Origin: Candidatus Woesebacteria bacterium
GTDB lineage: Bacteria; Patescibacteriota; Microgenomatia; UBA1400; UBA12108
Assembly (NCBI GenBank): GCA_018060845.1
Contig: JAGOVG010000009.1
Location: 1 to 33,005, forward strand
Direction: 5' to 3'
Length of the DNA: 33,005 bases
Numbering within the stretch: position 1 is the first letter of the stretch; the number at the start of each line of letters is the position of its first letter. The notes under the pieces are model-generated. The model ran no database searches, was not told where the DNA came from, and was given only the letters and a program-made list of their open reading frames with translations. Shown in pieces: positions 1 through 7,340 of this stretch. The translations under genes and the position numbers were made by a program.

Positions 1-66
1 TAAACCCTTAGCACGCCCTAGTGCTAACTGTTCCCGCTCATAGAGCGAAAGGTGATAGTGACTCAT
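1..66 (-). mobile_element. IS30-family transposase, N-terminal fragment cut by window edge
   Basis: Read on the minus strand from the ATG at 66, 22 codons stay open to the window edge and encode MSHYHLSLYEREQLALGRAK followed by GL. This matches the usual start of IS30-type DDE transposases, in which a Y-x-L-x-x-x-E-R-x-x-L segment opens the helix-turn-helix that binds the inverted repeats. A strong ribosome binding site (AGGAGG, minus strand, 75-80) lies eight bases upstream of the start. The catalytic domain is outside the window, so I cannot say whether the element is intact. The family assignment rests on the short N-terminus only. Confidence 0.6.
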
Positions 67-100
67 AAACGTACCTCCTAGACGGGCATTTTACCCGCTA

Positions 101-496
101 GTGGTGCGTTTCGTTTGCGAACCTAGGGAAGGTAGTTTCCCAATTTACTGGGAGCCACTACACGGACTTGTGATAGAACTATCGGAAGCTGATATACAAG
201 CATGCTTTGGTTTAGAGCGCATAGTCCTAAGGGAAATGGCTTATCAAGAACGACTTTATCCTATCCTAGGTGCCGACCAAAACTTAGACGCATCTACTTG
301 GGCCGCCAGAAAAATGGCTCATTATAAGGGCATTATTAAGCCATTCAGACTAAATCAAGCATCAGGAGACGAACTACTCAATCTAATGGCAGGAATTAAG
401 GATGTTACTATGATCGGCTATTCAAAAACAGATCATTCATATGTTGTATGGCCGGGACAAGGTGATGTCAAACAGACTTCAAATTTTTATGGTTAA
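101..496 (+). CDS. hypothetical protein, possibly 5'-truncated beside an insertion sequence
   Basis: An open frame of 131 codons starts at GTG 101 and ends at TAA 494-496. I do not recognise the protein; it is mixed alpha/beta-looking with no signal peptide or membrane segment. The frame is open upstream only to the stop at 59-61, inside the start of the divergent transposase, and no ribosome binding site or -10 box precedes the GTG convincingly. The present N-terminus may therefore be partly insertion-sequence DNA, with the original start lost. It could also be a passenger gene of the element. The function is unknown. Confidence 0.5.
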   Translation: MVRFVCEPREGSFPIYWEPLHGLVIELSEADIQACFGLERIVLREMAYQERLYPILGADQNLDASTWAARKMAHYKGIIKPFRLNQASGDELLNLMAGIKDVTMIGYSKTDHSYVVWPGQGDVKQTSNFYG

Positions 497-510
497 GAAA
501 TAGATCTATA

Positions 511-519
511 TGCTAAAAT
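511..519 (+). promoter_or_regulatory. extended -10 promoter of the serS T-box leader
   Basis: TGC followed by TAAAAT forms an extended -10 element. Transcription would begin near 526, just before the structured leader. The same nine bases, TGCTAAAAT, precede the tRNA-Pro gene at 15659-15667, which supports its use as a promoter. No good -35 box is visible. Confidence 0.55.
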
Positions 520-526
520 TAGTTAA

Positions 527-690
527 TCACAATAAATGCGCTTAAGCAGTAGCTTTCCACTATTGCGATGCAGACCGCTCAACACGGTACGGGTAAGCCC
601 GTAATAGCAGTAAATGAGTTAAAAGTCAGGTGGCACCGTCCGAGAGGACCCTTACTATTATATATAGTAGTGGTCGTGGGCGGTTTTTTT
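527..690 (+). promoter_or_regulatory. T-box leader (serine type) with antiterminator and intrinsic terminator
   Basis: This is a transcription-attenuation leader for serS. The antiterminator is clear: AGG (628-630), the seven-base bulge TGGCACC (631-637), helix GTCC (638-641), GAGA loop, GGAC (646-649) and CCT (650-652). The bulge bases TGGC are complementary to the tRNA end GCCA; tRNA-Ser carries discriminator G73, as this requires. The competing terminator uses ACCGTCC (635-641), already part of the antiterminator, paired with GGGCGGT (678-684), with inner arms GACC/GGTC and TACTAT/ATAGTA, then a run of seven T (684-690). Upstream stems include GCAGTAG/CTATTGC, whose seven-base loop contains TCC, a serine codon, and ACGGG/CCCGT. 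I cannot place the specifier with certainty. Confidence 0.8.
635..690 (+). terminator. conditional intrinsic terminator in the serS leader
   Basis: A long hairpin is closed by ACCGTCC (635-641) and GGGCGGT (678-684), with one G-T pair, and is followed directly by T residues to 690. Its 5' arm overlaps the T-box bulge and helix, so terminator and antiterminator exclude each other. Confidence 0.75.
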
Positions 691-722
691 ATACCCCGAT
701 CACGATAACAGGAGCAAATAAT

Positions 723-1982
723 ATGTTAGACATGCAGTATGTTAGAGATAATGCAGCCATAGTTAAGCAGGCCACCCTTGATAAGGGTTTTGATGCCAGT
801 GTCATTGACGAACTATTGGAGGTAGATGCCAAGCATCGCGTATTGATAGGCCAAGTCGAAAATATTAGACGCGAGCGAAACGTCCTTAACGACTCGCTTA
901 AAAAAAATCGCACCGACGAACTAATCGCCCAGTCACGCAAGCTAAAAGCCGAACTAGATAGCAAGGAACCTGAGCTCGAAAAACTCGAATCCCAAGTTAG
1001 GGAGCTAGCGCTAAAAATCCCCAACCCCTCTGCGGCAGATGTCTTGGTTGGCAAAGAAGAAGATAATCAGGTAGTAAGACAGGTCGGGACTATCAAAAAA
1101 TTCGACTTCCCAGTTCGCGACCACCTAGAACTAGGCACACTCACCAAGACTCTAGATCTCCCCGCTGGCACCAAGGTGGCACAGTCTGGTTTTTATTATG
1201 TCAAAGGACTAGGAGCCATGCTCGAGTTTGCTCTCGCTCAGTTTGCCCTCAGCAAATTAGCTAAGCACGGCTTTACCCCAGTTATCACCCCCAACGTAGC
1301 CAACGAACACAGTGTGGTAGGATGTGGGTTTCAGGCTCGCAGCGACAAAGAGCGTCAGATTTATCATCTAGAGGGCGAGGATCTGGATATGATCGGCACA
1401 GCCGAGATCACCCTCGTTGGACAGCACCAAGATGAGACATTTAATGTGTCAGACCTGCCACTCAAATATGCCGGCTATTCCTACTGCTATAGGTACGAAA
1501 AGGGGAGTTACGGCCGTGACGTTCGGGGTATTATCCGCGTACACGAGTTCCGAAAGATCGAGATGGTGGTCTTCTGTCTGCCCGAAGAGAGTGATGCTAT
1601 TCACGAAAAACTACGGGAGATCGAAGAAGAGATCTGGACAGAGTTGGAGGTCCCCTACCAGCTAATCAAAATGGCAACAGGTGATCTCGGTAACGCAGCC
1701 ACTCGCAAATATGACATCGAAGCATGGATGCCCTCACAAAATAAATATCGCGAGGTAACTAGTACCAGTAACACTACCGACTTTCAGGCTAGAAGACTAG
1801 GTATTAAGGTCCGTCGCAATGGTGCCACAGAGTACCTACACACACTCAATGGCACAGCTTTTGCGCTCGGTCGTGCTATGGTCGCAATCTACGAAAACTA
1901 TCAAAACGAAGACGGTAGCATCACAGTGCCTACAGCTCTCCAACCATTTGTAGGAGCAACTGTTATACCTGTTAAAAAATAG
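723..1982 (+). CDS. serS: seryl-tRNA synthetase
   Basis: This class II synthetase charges tRNA-Ser with serine in the cytosol. The N-terminal part (to about residue 100) is the long antiparallel coiled-coil arm that grips the tRNA-Ser variable arm. The catalytic domain has the serine-binding TAE (about 226-228), motif 2 with RYEKGSYGRDVRG and HEFRKIE (about 257-280), and motif 3 NGTAFALGRAMVAIYENYQ near 380-396. I set the start at ATG 723, giving 419 residues, because AGGAG lies about ten bases upstream and the frame upstream to 630 runs through the T-box and terminator. The usual family length is about 425. It is the first gene of a serS-HAD pair and should be induced when uncharged tRNA-Ser accumulates. 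Confidence 0.95.
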   Translation: MLDMQYVRDNAAIVKQATLDKGFDASVIDELLEVDAKHRVLIGQVENIRRERNVLNDSLKKNRTDELIAQSRKLKAELDSKEPELEKLESQVRELALKIPNPSAADVLVGKEEDNQVVRQVGTIKKFDFPVRDHLELGTLTKTLDLPAGTKVAQSGFYYVKGLGAMLEFALAQFALSKLAKHGFTPVITPNVANEHSVVGCGFQARSDKERQIYHLEGEDLDMIGTAEITLVGQHQDETFNVSDLPLKYAGYSYCYRYEKGSYGRDVRGIIRVHEFRKIEMVVFCLPEESDAIHEKLREIEEEIWTELEVPYQLIKMATGDLGNAATRKYDIEAWMPSQNKYREVTSTSNTTDFQARRLGIKVRRNGATEYLHTLNGTAFALGRAMVAIYENYQNEDGSITVPTALQPFVGATVIPVKK

Positions 1983-1983
1983 T

Positions 1984-2610
1984 ATGAGCAAAATATCTTT
2001 TGTATATTTTGATGTCGGTGGAGTCCTGATCAAAGACTTTTCTGCCTCCAATAAATGGCGTCAAATGATGAGTGATATGGGTGTCAAAGAGGCTGACTAC
2101 CCAAAATTTGATTTTATCTATGATGAACATGCTCAGCGCATTAACCTAGCTCTCCCAATTGATAATTTGATTCCGATCTTAGAAAAAGAATTCAAACTAT
2201 CCATACCTTGGGAGCATTCGTGGTTAGATGAGTTTGTAGCACGGTTTGAGACAAATCCAGCGATCAATGAGATCGTTACTCAGGTTAGTAAAAAGGCTCA
2301 CGTCGGACTACTCACCAATATGTGGCCAGGGATGTTAGATAAAATCAAAAACGCAAAGCTGCTACCAGAATCAGCATGGACATCTGTCGTTGATAGTACA
2401 GTGGCCCACCTACAGAAACCAGATAAAGAAATCTATGAGTACGCAAAAGAATTGGCTGGCGTACCCCACAATGAGATATTGTTTGTCGACAATACCGCCA
2501 AACATCTCATAGAGCCGAAAAAATTAGGCTGGCAAACCTTCCTCTACAACTCATCAGATTATGACCAATCCAACCGTGATCTAGCCGATTTTATCAGCCA
2601 CAACCTCTGA
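1984..2610 (+). CDS. HAD-superfamily hydrolase-like protein
   Basis: This is a 208-residue HAD subfamily IA protein of unknown substrate. Motif I is FDVGGVL with the nucleophile Asp10. Motif II is the Thr in LLTNMW, motif III the Lys in LQKPDKEIY, and motif IV the Asp in FVDNT. The second Asp of the usual DxD pair is replaced by Gly (DVG), as in several YihX-like relatives, so I would expect either a modified phosphatase or loss of activity. The ATG follows the serS stop with a single base between them, so the two are probably co-transcribed under T-box control. Nothing in the sequence links it to serine metabolism. Confidence 0.8.
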   Translation: MSKISFVYFDVGGVLIKDFSASNKWRQMMSDMGVKEADYPKFDFIYDEHAQRINLALPIDNLIPILEKEFKLSIPWEHSWLDEFVARFETNPAINEIVTQVSKKAHVGLLTNMWPGMLDKIKNAKLLPESAWTSVVDSTVAHLQKPDKEIYEYAKELAGVPHNEILFVDNTAKHLIEPKKLGWQTFLYNSSDYDQSNRDLADFISHNL

Positions 2611-2616
2611 TTCACA

Positions 2617-2625
2617 TGCTATACT
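2617..2625 (+). promoter_or_regulatory. extended -10 promoter, leaderless secA
   Basis: TGC plus TATACT ends seven bases before the secA ATG at 2633, so the transcript should start at or next to the A of the start codon. No ribosome binding site is present between the two. Confidence 0.65.
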
Positions 2626-2632
2626 TGGTGCC

Positions 2633-5302
2633 ATGTTTAACTTTATAACCGACCTGTTTGATGGTAATGCACGCGAGATTAAAAGACTCTCTCCAATCGT
2701 AGACAAGGTCAACTCTCTCGAGGAAAGTATCAAATCCCTCAAAGACAAAGAATTGCCAGGCAAAACTGCCGAGCTCAAAACAAGGCTAAAAAATGGTGAG
2801 AGTCTAGACGATATCCTACCCGAAGCTCTGGCTACCATTAGGGAGGCCATCCGCCGGGTTACAGGCGAGCGTGCCTACGATGTCCAGCTAATCTCCGCCC
2901 TCTCGCTCTACAACGGCCGGATCAGTGAGCAAAAAACAGGTGAGGGTAAGACTCTCTCTGCTACCCTAGCTTCTTATGTCAGAGCACTCATGGGCCAGGG
3001 AGTCCACGTCGTGACAGTAAACGATTATCTAGCTAGGCGTGATGCCGGCTGGTACGGGCGTGCCCACCTGCTCCTCGGCCTATCTGTAGGCGTCATCTAC
3101 TCCGGTATGGGCGACCAGCCGGGCGAGATCTTAGACCTCAACTATACTAACGAGGCAGAAGAAGAGGAGCGTCTCAAACACTTCCGCCGCGTCCCTCGTC
3201 GTGAGGCTTATGCTGCCGACATTACCTACGGTACCAACAACGAGTTTGGCTTTGATTACCTAAGAGATAACATGGCGATGAAGCTAGAGGACAAGGTGCA
3301 GCGGACCCACTACTTTGCCATAGTCGACGAGGTCGACAGTATCTTAATCGACGAGGCTCGTACCCCCTTGATCATTAGTGCCCCCGACGCCGAGCCCACA
3401 GACAAATACAAAGAGTACGCAGGATTAGTCAAAACACTTATCAGAGACACCGACTACGATGTCGACGAAAAACTAAAGAGCGCGACTCTGACTGATTATG
3501 GTATCAGGCGACTAGAGCAAAGACTAAAGGTCAAAAATCTCTACGAAGAGAGCTACAACACTGTTCACCATATCGAAGCATCACTCAAGGCCGAGACACT
3601 CTTTACCAAAGATAAAGACTACGTTGTCAAAGATGGGCAAGTAATTATCGTCGATGAACACACTGGGCGGCTTATGTATGGACGTCGCTATAGCGATGGG
3701 CTACATCAGGCGATCGAAGCCAAAGAAGGTGTAAACATAGCAGCCGAAAGTAGGACACTAGCCACGATCTCACTCCAAAACTACTTCCGTATGTACACTC
3801 ACCTAGCTGGTATGACCGGTACTGCCAGTACCGAGGGTGAAGAGTTTAAAAAGATTTACAACCTAGATGTCATGGTGATCCCGACTCACCGCCCCGTCGC
3901 CCGTGTGGATCATACAGACCTGATCTATAAGACTGCCCGATCCAAATACAGTGCGATAGTCCGCGACGTCGAGGAGATGCACAAAAAAGGGACCCCGGTG
4001 CTTATCGGTACCAAGAGTATCGACCACAACCAGATCATTAGCAAATACTTAAAGAAAAAGAACCTTCCTCACTTTGTTCTAAACGCCAAGAATCACGCCG
4101 AAGAAGCCAAGATTATTAGTAATGCCGGTGCCTACGGTGCGATCACTGTTGCCACTAACATTGCTGGCCGTGGTGTCGATATCGTCTTGGGTGGCGACAA
4201 AGCACAGTTTGAAAAAGCAGAGTGGAAAAAAGCACACGAAAAAGTAGTGGCCGCAGGCGGGCTGCATGTTATTGGTACCGAGCGGCACGACTCTCGCCGT
4301 ATCGACAACCAGCTACGCGGTCGCTCAGGTCGTCAGGGTGATCCAGGTAGTTCGCGTTTTTATGTTAGTCTCGAAGACGATCTTATGAGGATCTTTGGCG
4401 GCGAGAAGATCGCTGGCATTATGACCATGCTCAAGATCCCCGATGAAGAAGCGATAGAACACCAGATGGTGAGTAAGGCTCTAGAGGGTGCACAGGTTAA
4501 GGTCGAAGGATTCTATTTTGACATGCGTAAACGTGTGGTCGAATATGACGACGTCATGAACAAACACAGGAGCGTCATCTACCAGCTCCGTGACAGGATA
4601 CTCTCCGAGGCTAATACAGAAACAGAGCTCTCTGCTAGGATCAAAGACTTGATCATGAGCGAGCTTGAGCTAATAGTTAACTCGCGTATTACCGAGGGCT
4701 TGTCGGTCAAAGAGATCGACATGATAGTCAAAGAATTTGTGAGTATTATCCCCTTTGACGACAACTCTCAAAAGCAGCTACTCAAAGAGCTTGGCAAGAC
4801 CAAAGATGGCAACGTAATCATAAAATCCCTCCAGGATATCGCTGTCTCTACTTATGACTCCCGTGTCAAAAATATTGGGGTGAGTGTAAGTCGCGAGATC
4901 GAAAAGTATGTCTACCTTACAACACTCGACGAGAAATGGATGGACCACCTGGACGCTATGGAGTCGCTCCGTGACGGTATAGGGCTCCGCGGCTACGCAC
5001 AGCGCGACCCACTGGTAGAGTATCAAAAAGAAGCTTACTCCATGTTTGAGCGATTAGTCGGCGCGATCGAGAGTGATGTGGTCCATAAGATTTATCGACT
5101 TAACCCTGTTGCCGAGCCTCCAGTCGCCTCACCAAAAAAAGCGGTCTTACGTAAAGATGAGGTCGAGGGTGGGGCGGTAAAAGCCAGAGTTGTCAAAGCT
5201 GAGGGAGTCAAGAAATCCACAACTAAAATCGGCAGGAACGATCCCTGTTTCTGCGGTAGCGGCAAAAAATGGAAGAAGTGTCACTATCCTGCTACTGAGT
5301 AG
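2633..5302 (+). CDS. secA: preprotein translocase ATPase SecA
   Basis: SecA drives post-translational export through SecYEG. The protein has 889 residues, the normal size. Visible landmarks are the Walker A region QKTGEGKT (about 103-110), the DEVDSILIDEART Walker B/preprotein cross-link boundary (about 233-245), AGMTGTAS, the helicase motifs TNIAGRGVDI and LRGRSGRQGDPGSSRFY, and at the C-terminus the zinc-binding tail GRNDPCFCGSGKKWKKCH that contacts lipid and SecB or the ribosome in other bacteria. It has its own leaderless promoter. Several secreted proteins in this window are plausible clients. Confidence 0.97.
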   Translation: MFNFITDLFDGNAREIKRLSPIVDKVNSLEESIKSLKDKELPGKTAELKTRLKNGESLDDILPEALATIREAIRRVTGERAYDVQLISALSLYNGRISEQKTGEGKTLSATLASYVRALMGQGVHVVTVNDYLARRDAGWYGRAHLLLGLSVGVIYSGMGDQPGEILDLNYTNEAEEEERLKHFRRVPRREAYAADITYGTNNEFGFDYLRDNMAMKLEDKVQRTHYFAIVDEVDSILIDEARTPLIISAPDAEPTDKYKEYAGLVKTLIRDTDYDVDEKLKSATLTDYGIRRLEQRLKVKNLYEESYNTVHHIEASLKAETLFTKDKDYVVKDGQVIIVDEHTGRLMYGRRYSDGLHQAIEAKEGVNIAAESRTLATISLQNYFRMYTHLAGMTGTASTEGEEFKKIYNLDVMVIPTHRPVARVDHTDLIYKTARSKYSAIVRDVEEMHKKGTPVLIGTKSIDHNQIISKYLKKKNLPHFVLNAKNHAEEAKIISNAGAYGAITVATNIAGRGVDIVLGGDKAQFEKAEWKKAHEKVVAAGGLHVIGTERHDSRRIDNQLRGRSGRQGDPGSSRFYVSLEDDLMRIFGGEKIAGIMTMLKIPDEEAIEHQMVSKALEGAQVKVEGFYFDMRKRVVEYDDVMNKHRSVIYQLRDRILSEANTETELSARIKDLIMSELELIVNSRITEGLSVKEIDMIVKEFVSIIPFDDNSQKQLLKELGKTKDGNVIIKSLQDIAVSTYDSRVKNIGVSVSREIEKYVYLTTLDEKWMDHLDAMESLRDGIGLRGYAQRDPLVEYQKEAYSMFERLVGAIESDVVHKIYRLNPVAEPPVASPKKAVLRKDEVEGGAVKARVVKAEGVKKSTTKIGRNDPCFCGSGKKWKKCHYPATE

Positions 5303-5307
5303 ATTAT

Positions 5308-5316
5308 TGATATAAT
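5308..5316 (+). promoter_or_regulatory. extended -10 promoter, leaderless
   Basis: TGA plus a consensus TATAAT ends six bases before ATG 5323. It is one of the cleanest -10 boxes in the window and sits in front of a gene that is interrupted by a stop codon. Confidence 0.65.
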
Positions 5317-5322
5317 GACTCC

Positions 5323-5661
5323 ATGATCATCAAATCGTTAGAACCTTTTACATCGAAGGAAATTGTAGCTGCAAGTGAGTAGTTTGATAGCTACATCAAG
5401 ACAGTGATCGATCTAGATAAGAAGATATGTATCGCAGGGATGGATCGACACTATGAAGGTGATCAGACACTACTTAGCGATGGATCAAAACAAAGCAACT
5501 TGTGGGGTGGCGGGATAGATCTTGATACTAAAATTATCGACTTTAACTCTTTTATCAATATTCGTCCTAACGACAACAACCCTAGTAACGACATTCTGGA
5601 CCCAGGACTTCGTGTAAAATATGAAGAGTTAACCAAGTACTTTTTTAAAGCAATCTTATGA
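5323..5661 (+). pseudogene. DUF5674-like protein interrupted by an in-frame amber codon
   Basis: Read from ATG 5323, the frame encodes MIIKSLEPFTSKEIVAASE, then TAG at 5380-5382, then continues in the same frame with FDSYIKTVIDLDKKICIAG to TGA 5659-5661. The whole, about 112 residues, follows the pattern I remember for DUF5674, a small CPR-rich family of unknown function: MIIIK start, a V-D-E/D-K-I-A-G stretch, then SKQ-x-x-LWG, IDFNSFINIRP and DPGLR. No good start lies just after the TAG (first GTG at 5404), and the only clear promoter is upstream of 5323. A point mutation, a sequencing error or amber readthrough would all explain this. The downstream gene overlaps its stop as ATGA. Confidence 0.65.
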
Positions 5662-5909
5662 CCGACACTCAACTCAAATCCTTAGCTGCCTTATCTCAGG
5701 ATCTCTTGCGAGTAGCGATGGGTAGATATCGTAATCAGACAAAAATGTCTGAAAGGTTTGTCCTCGAAGCAAAAGCGAGGCTTGACGAAGTTTCAAACTT
5801 TGCACTTCGTGACACTATTATGAGTAGTCTTAACTCAACTCATGAGCGAAGCGCCGAAGATCTTCTAATGTACTCTACTCTTGTAAAAAACCGTGTTTTA
5901 TCATTATAA
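5658..5909 (+). CDS. small hypothetical protein coupled to the DUF5674-like gene
   Basis: An 83-residue, probably all-helical, soluble protein that I do not recognise. Its ATG overlaps the TGA of the preceding gene (ATGA), which suggests translational coupling and a shared role. Its TAA (5907-5909) abuts the stop of the convergent methyltransferase gene; the hexamer TTATAA supplies both stop codons. If the upstream amber codon abolishes translation there, expression of this gene may also fall. No catalytic motif is visible. Confidence 0.6.
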   Translation: MTDTQLKSLAALSQDLLRVAMGRYRNQTKMSERFVLEAKARLDEVSNFALRDTIMSSLNSTHERSAEDLLMYSTLVKNRVLSL

Positions 5910-6860
5910 CTTCCTTAATTTAGCGACAAAGAATCCCTCCATTAGCTCGGTTGGATAGATCCTCATACACTCAGCGACTCGTGGGTCATAGGGTTTGACA
6001 TTACCCCACTGGGTAACACCTGGGTAGCTGACAAGTCCTGGGATCGAGATAGGGACTAGCTCCACATTTTCCTTAGCCAAGATCCAGTCGATGACACCCT
6101 CATTTTCTTCTGGCGCTAGCGTGCAGGTCGAGTATACTATCTCACCACCAGCTTTTGTCGCACTAATGGCCGCTCGCAGTAGGTACCTCTGTCTTTGCGA
6201 CAAATCCTTTATCTTGTGTACGCTCCACATCCCGTACGATTTTGGCCGCTCAGTATATATAGTGCCCTCCAAGCTGCACGGGGCATCAACCAATGCCTTA
6301 TCAAAATAATGTGGGAATCGCTTCCATAAGAACTGTCCCGGCATCCTGTTGGTGGTAGTATGTGTCACGCCTTGTCCTGCGAGGTTAGCTTTTAGTTTGA
6401 ATATTCTGATCGGGGATAGGTCATTCGCAATAATTTCTCCAGTATCATTCATCATCATCGCCATCTGCGTAGTCTTTGACCCCGGCGCAGCCGCAATGTC
6501 TAGGATACGGCTACTTGGCTGAGGGTCCAGTACTAGGGGTGGGATCATGCTCGAGAGATTTTGGACATATATCTCACCGTTTTTGTACATTTCTGTCTCC
6601 ATCACTTGGCCCAGTGTCACAAATGGGTCACCGCTCAGGATAAATGCGTCAGGATACCAACTAGGTGAGTGGTGAGCTAAACCAATATCATCTAGTGTGC
6701 TTGCGACCTGCTCTCTATTTGATTTGAGAGTGTTGACCCGGAGTGTTGTTGGTCGCTTGTGGCAAAAACTCTCTAGTACCTGCTCTAATAGCTCTACTGG
6801 TACCACGCGAGTGGTTCGCTCGATAAATTGTTCTGGTAAACTCTGATAACAGTCGCTCAT
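5904..6860 (-). CDS. RsmB/RsmF-type RNA m5C methyltransferase (NOL1/NOP2/Sun)
   Basis: This is a SAM-dependent cytosine-C5 methyltransferase, most likely acting on 16S rRNA; I cannot tell which position. An N-terminal RNA-binding part (about 1-95) is followed by the Rossmann domain with SAM motif I ILDIAAAPGSKTTQMA, motif IV DAPCSLEGT and motif VI YSTCTLAPEENE. The two catalytic cysteines of m5C enzymes, in DAPC and STC, are both present. The protein is 318 residues and lacks the C-terminal extension of E. coli RsmF. I place the start at 6860, not at the ATG 12 bases upstream, because that ATG overlaps the -10 box. Confidence 0.88.
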   Translation of the reverse strand: MSDCYQSLPEQFIERTTRVVPVELLEQVLESFCHKRPTTLRVNTLKSNREQVASTLDDIGLAHHSPSWYPDAFILSGDPFVTLGQVMETEMYKNGEIYVQNLSSMIPPLVLDPQPSSRILDIAAAPGSKTTQMAMMMNDTGEIIANDLSPIRIFKLKANLAGQGVTHTTTNRMPGQFLWKRFPHYFDKALVDAPCSLEGTIYTERPKSYGMWSVHKIKDLSQRQRYLLRAAISATKAGGEIVYSTCTLAPEENEGVIDWILAKENVELVPISIPGLVSYPGVTQWGNVKPYDPRVAECMRIYPTELMEGFFVAKLRKL

Positions 6861-6867
6861 AGTGTAT

Positions 6868-6876
6868 ATCATACCA
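6868..6876 (-). promoter_or_regulatory. extended -10 promoter, leaderless methyltransferase gene
   Basis: On the minus strand TGG plus TATGAT ends seven bases before the ATG at 6860. It is divergent from the promoter at 6901-6906, and the two share a gap of about 50 bases. Confidence 0.6.
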
Positions 6877-6900
6877 GTGATATCTCAGTCCAAAATAGGG

Positions 6901-6906
6901 TAATAT
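6901..6906 (+). promoter_or_regulatory. -10 box, leaderless small membrane protein
   Basis: TAATAT ends six bases before ATG 6913. No ribosome binding site is seen between them. Confidence 0.5.
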
Positions 6907-6912
6907 ACAGTT

Positions 6913-7131
6913 ATGGAAGCTAAAGCAAAAACAACTCTTAGGACTGCCTTAGGTATTTTCTTAATCATATTTGGACTTGCTGGGATGATACTCCCAATCT
7001 TGCCTGGTTGGTGGGTAGCCCTGATCGGACTCGAGATCTTGGGTTGGAAACTAGTGATAGATCGTCACAAACCTTGGAGCGAGATGGTCAAGCTCAAATA
7101 CAAAAAAAGCGGCTCCGAAAAGACGCTTTAA
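6913..7131 (+). CDS. PGPGW/DUF454-like small membrane protein
   Basis: A 72-residue protein with a hydrophobic hairpin: residues about 11-32 and 32-48 flank the loop PILPGWW, which resembles the PGPGW signature of small transmembrane proteins. The C-terminal tail is basic and probably cytoplasmic. The function of this family is not known. It is transcribed divergently from the rRNA methyltransferase and is followed by about 200 non-coding bases, so it appears monocistronic. A hairpin AAAGCG/CGCTTT overlaps its stop codon but lacks a T run. Confidence 0.65.
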   Translation: MEAKAKTTLRTALGIFLIIFGLAGMILPILPGWWVALIGLEILGWKLVIDRHKPWSEMVKLKYKKSGSEKTL

Positions 7132-7340
7132 TCGTACAATGCTTTTTAACCCCTTCTATACACATTATGTTCGCGCCCGCCTGCAACACTAAGTGTAGCA
7201 ATGTGGGCAGGCCTGACCGCTGGTTGCGAGTGTCAAATATATCACGGACTAACTGTTGACCCAGAGAGGGATTCAGGCAAGTATGTATTATATACTCATC
7301 CTATAAGTATGTCTACCCTAACTTAGGGTACAATATACAA
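7132..7340 (+). other. 209-base intergenic region with a possible small structured RNA
   Basis: A -10-like TACAAT (7135-7140) is followed by a GC-rich foldable stretch: TCGC near 7171 with GCGA near 7226, enclosing GCCTGC/GCAGGC (about 7179-7184 and 7207-7212) and a tight ACACT/AGTGT hairpin. I compared it by eye with the bacterial SRP RNA core and tRNA and found neither. The last part contains the inverted repeat listed separately. No ORF with a credible start is seen. Confidence 0.3.
7314..7334 (+). promoter_or_regulatory. inverted repeat (possible operator) overlapping a leaderless promoter
   Basis: TACCCTAACTTAGGGTA (7314-7330) is a perfect inverted repeat with eight-base arms around one central C. 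Its right edge overlaps the -10 box TACAAT (7329-7334), which ends six bases before ATG 7341. The position suits a repressor operator, but no regulator is encoded next to it. Confidence 0.5.

Noticed and set aside
553-573. Stem with a seven-base loop resembling a tRNA anticodon arm
   Set aside because: No acceptor, D- or T-arm can be built around it; it belongs to the T-box leader.
630-722. Upstream extension of the serS reading frame
   Set aside because: It runs through the T-box helix, the terminator and its T run; the normal SerRS N-terminus and a ribosome binding site are at 723.
5380-5382. Reassignment of a stop codon in this organism
   Set aside because: TAG and TGA both end many well-recognised genes here (TAG: serS, secA; TGA: the SAM methyltransferase, galE), so a single internal TAG is better explained by mutation, error or local readthrough.
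7150-7240. SRP RNA (4.5S-like) candidate
   Set aside because: The conserved apical loop with GGAA and AGCAG is not present, so only a generic structured RNA is suggested.
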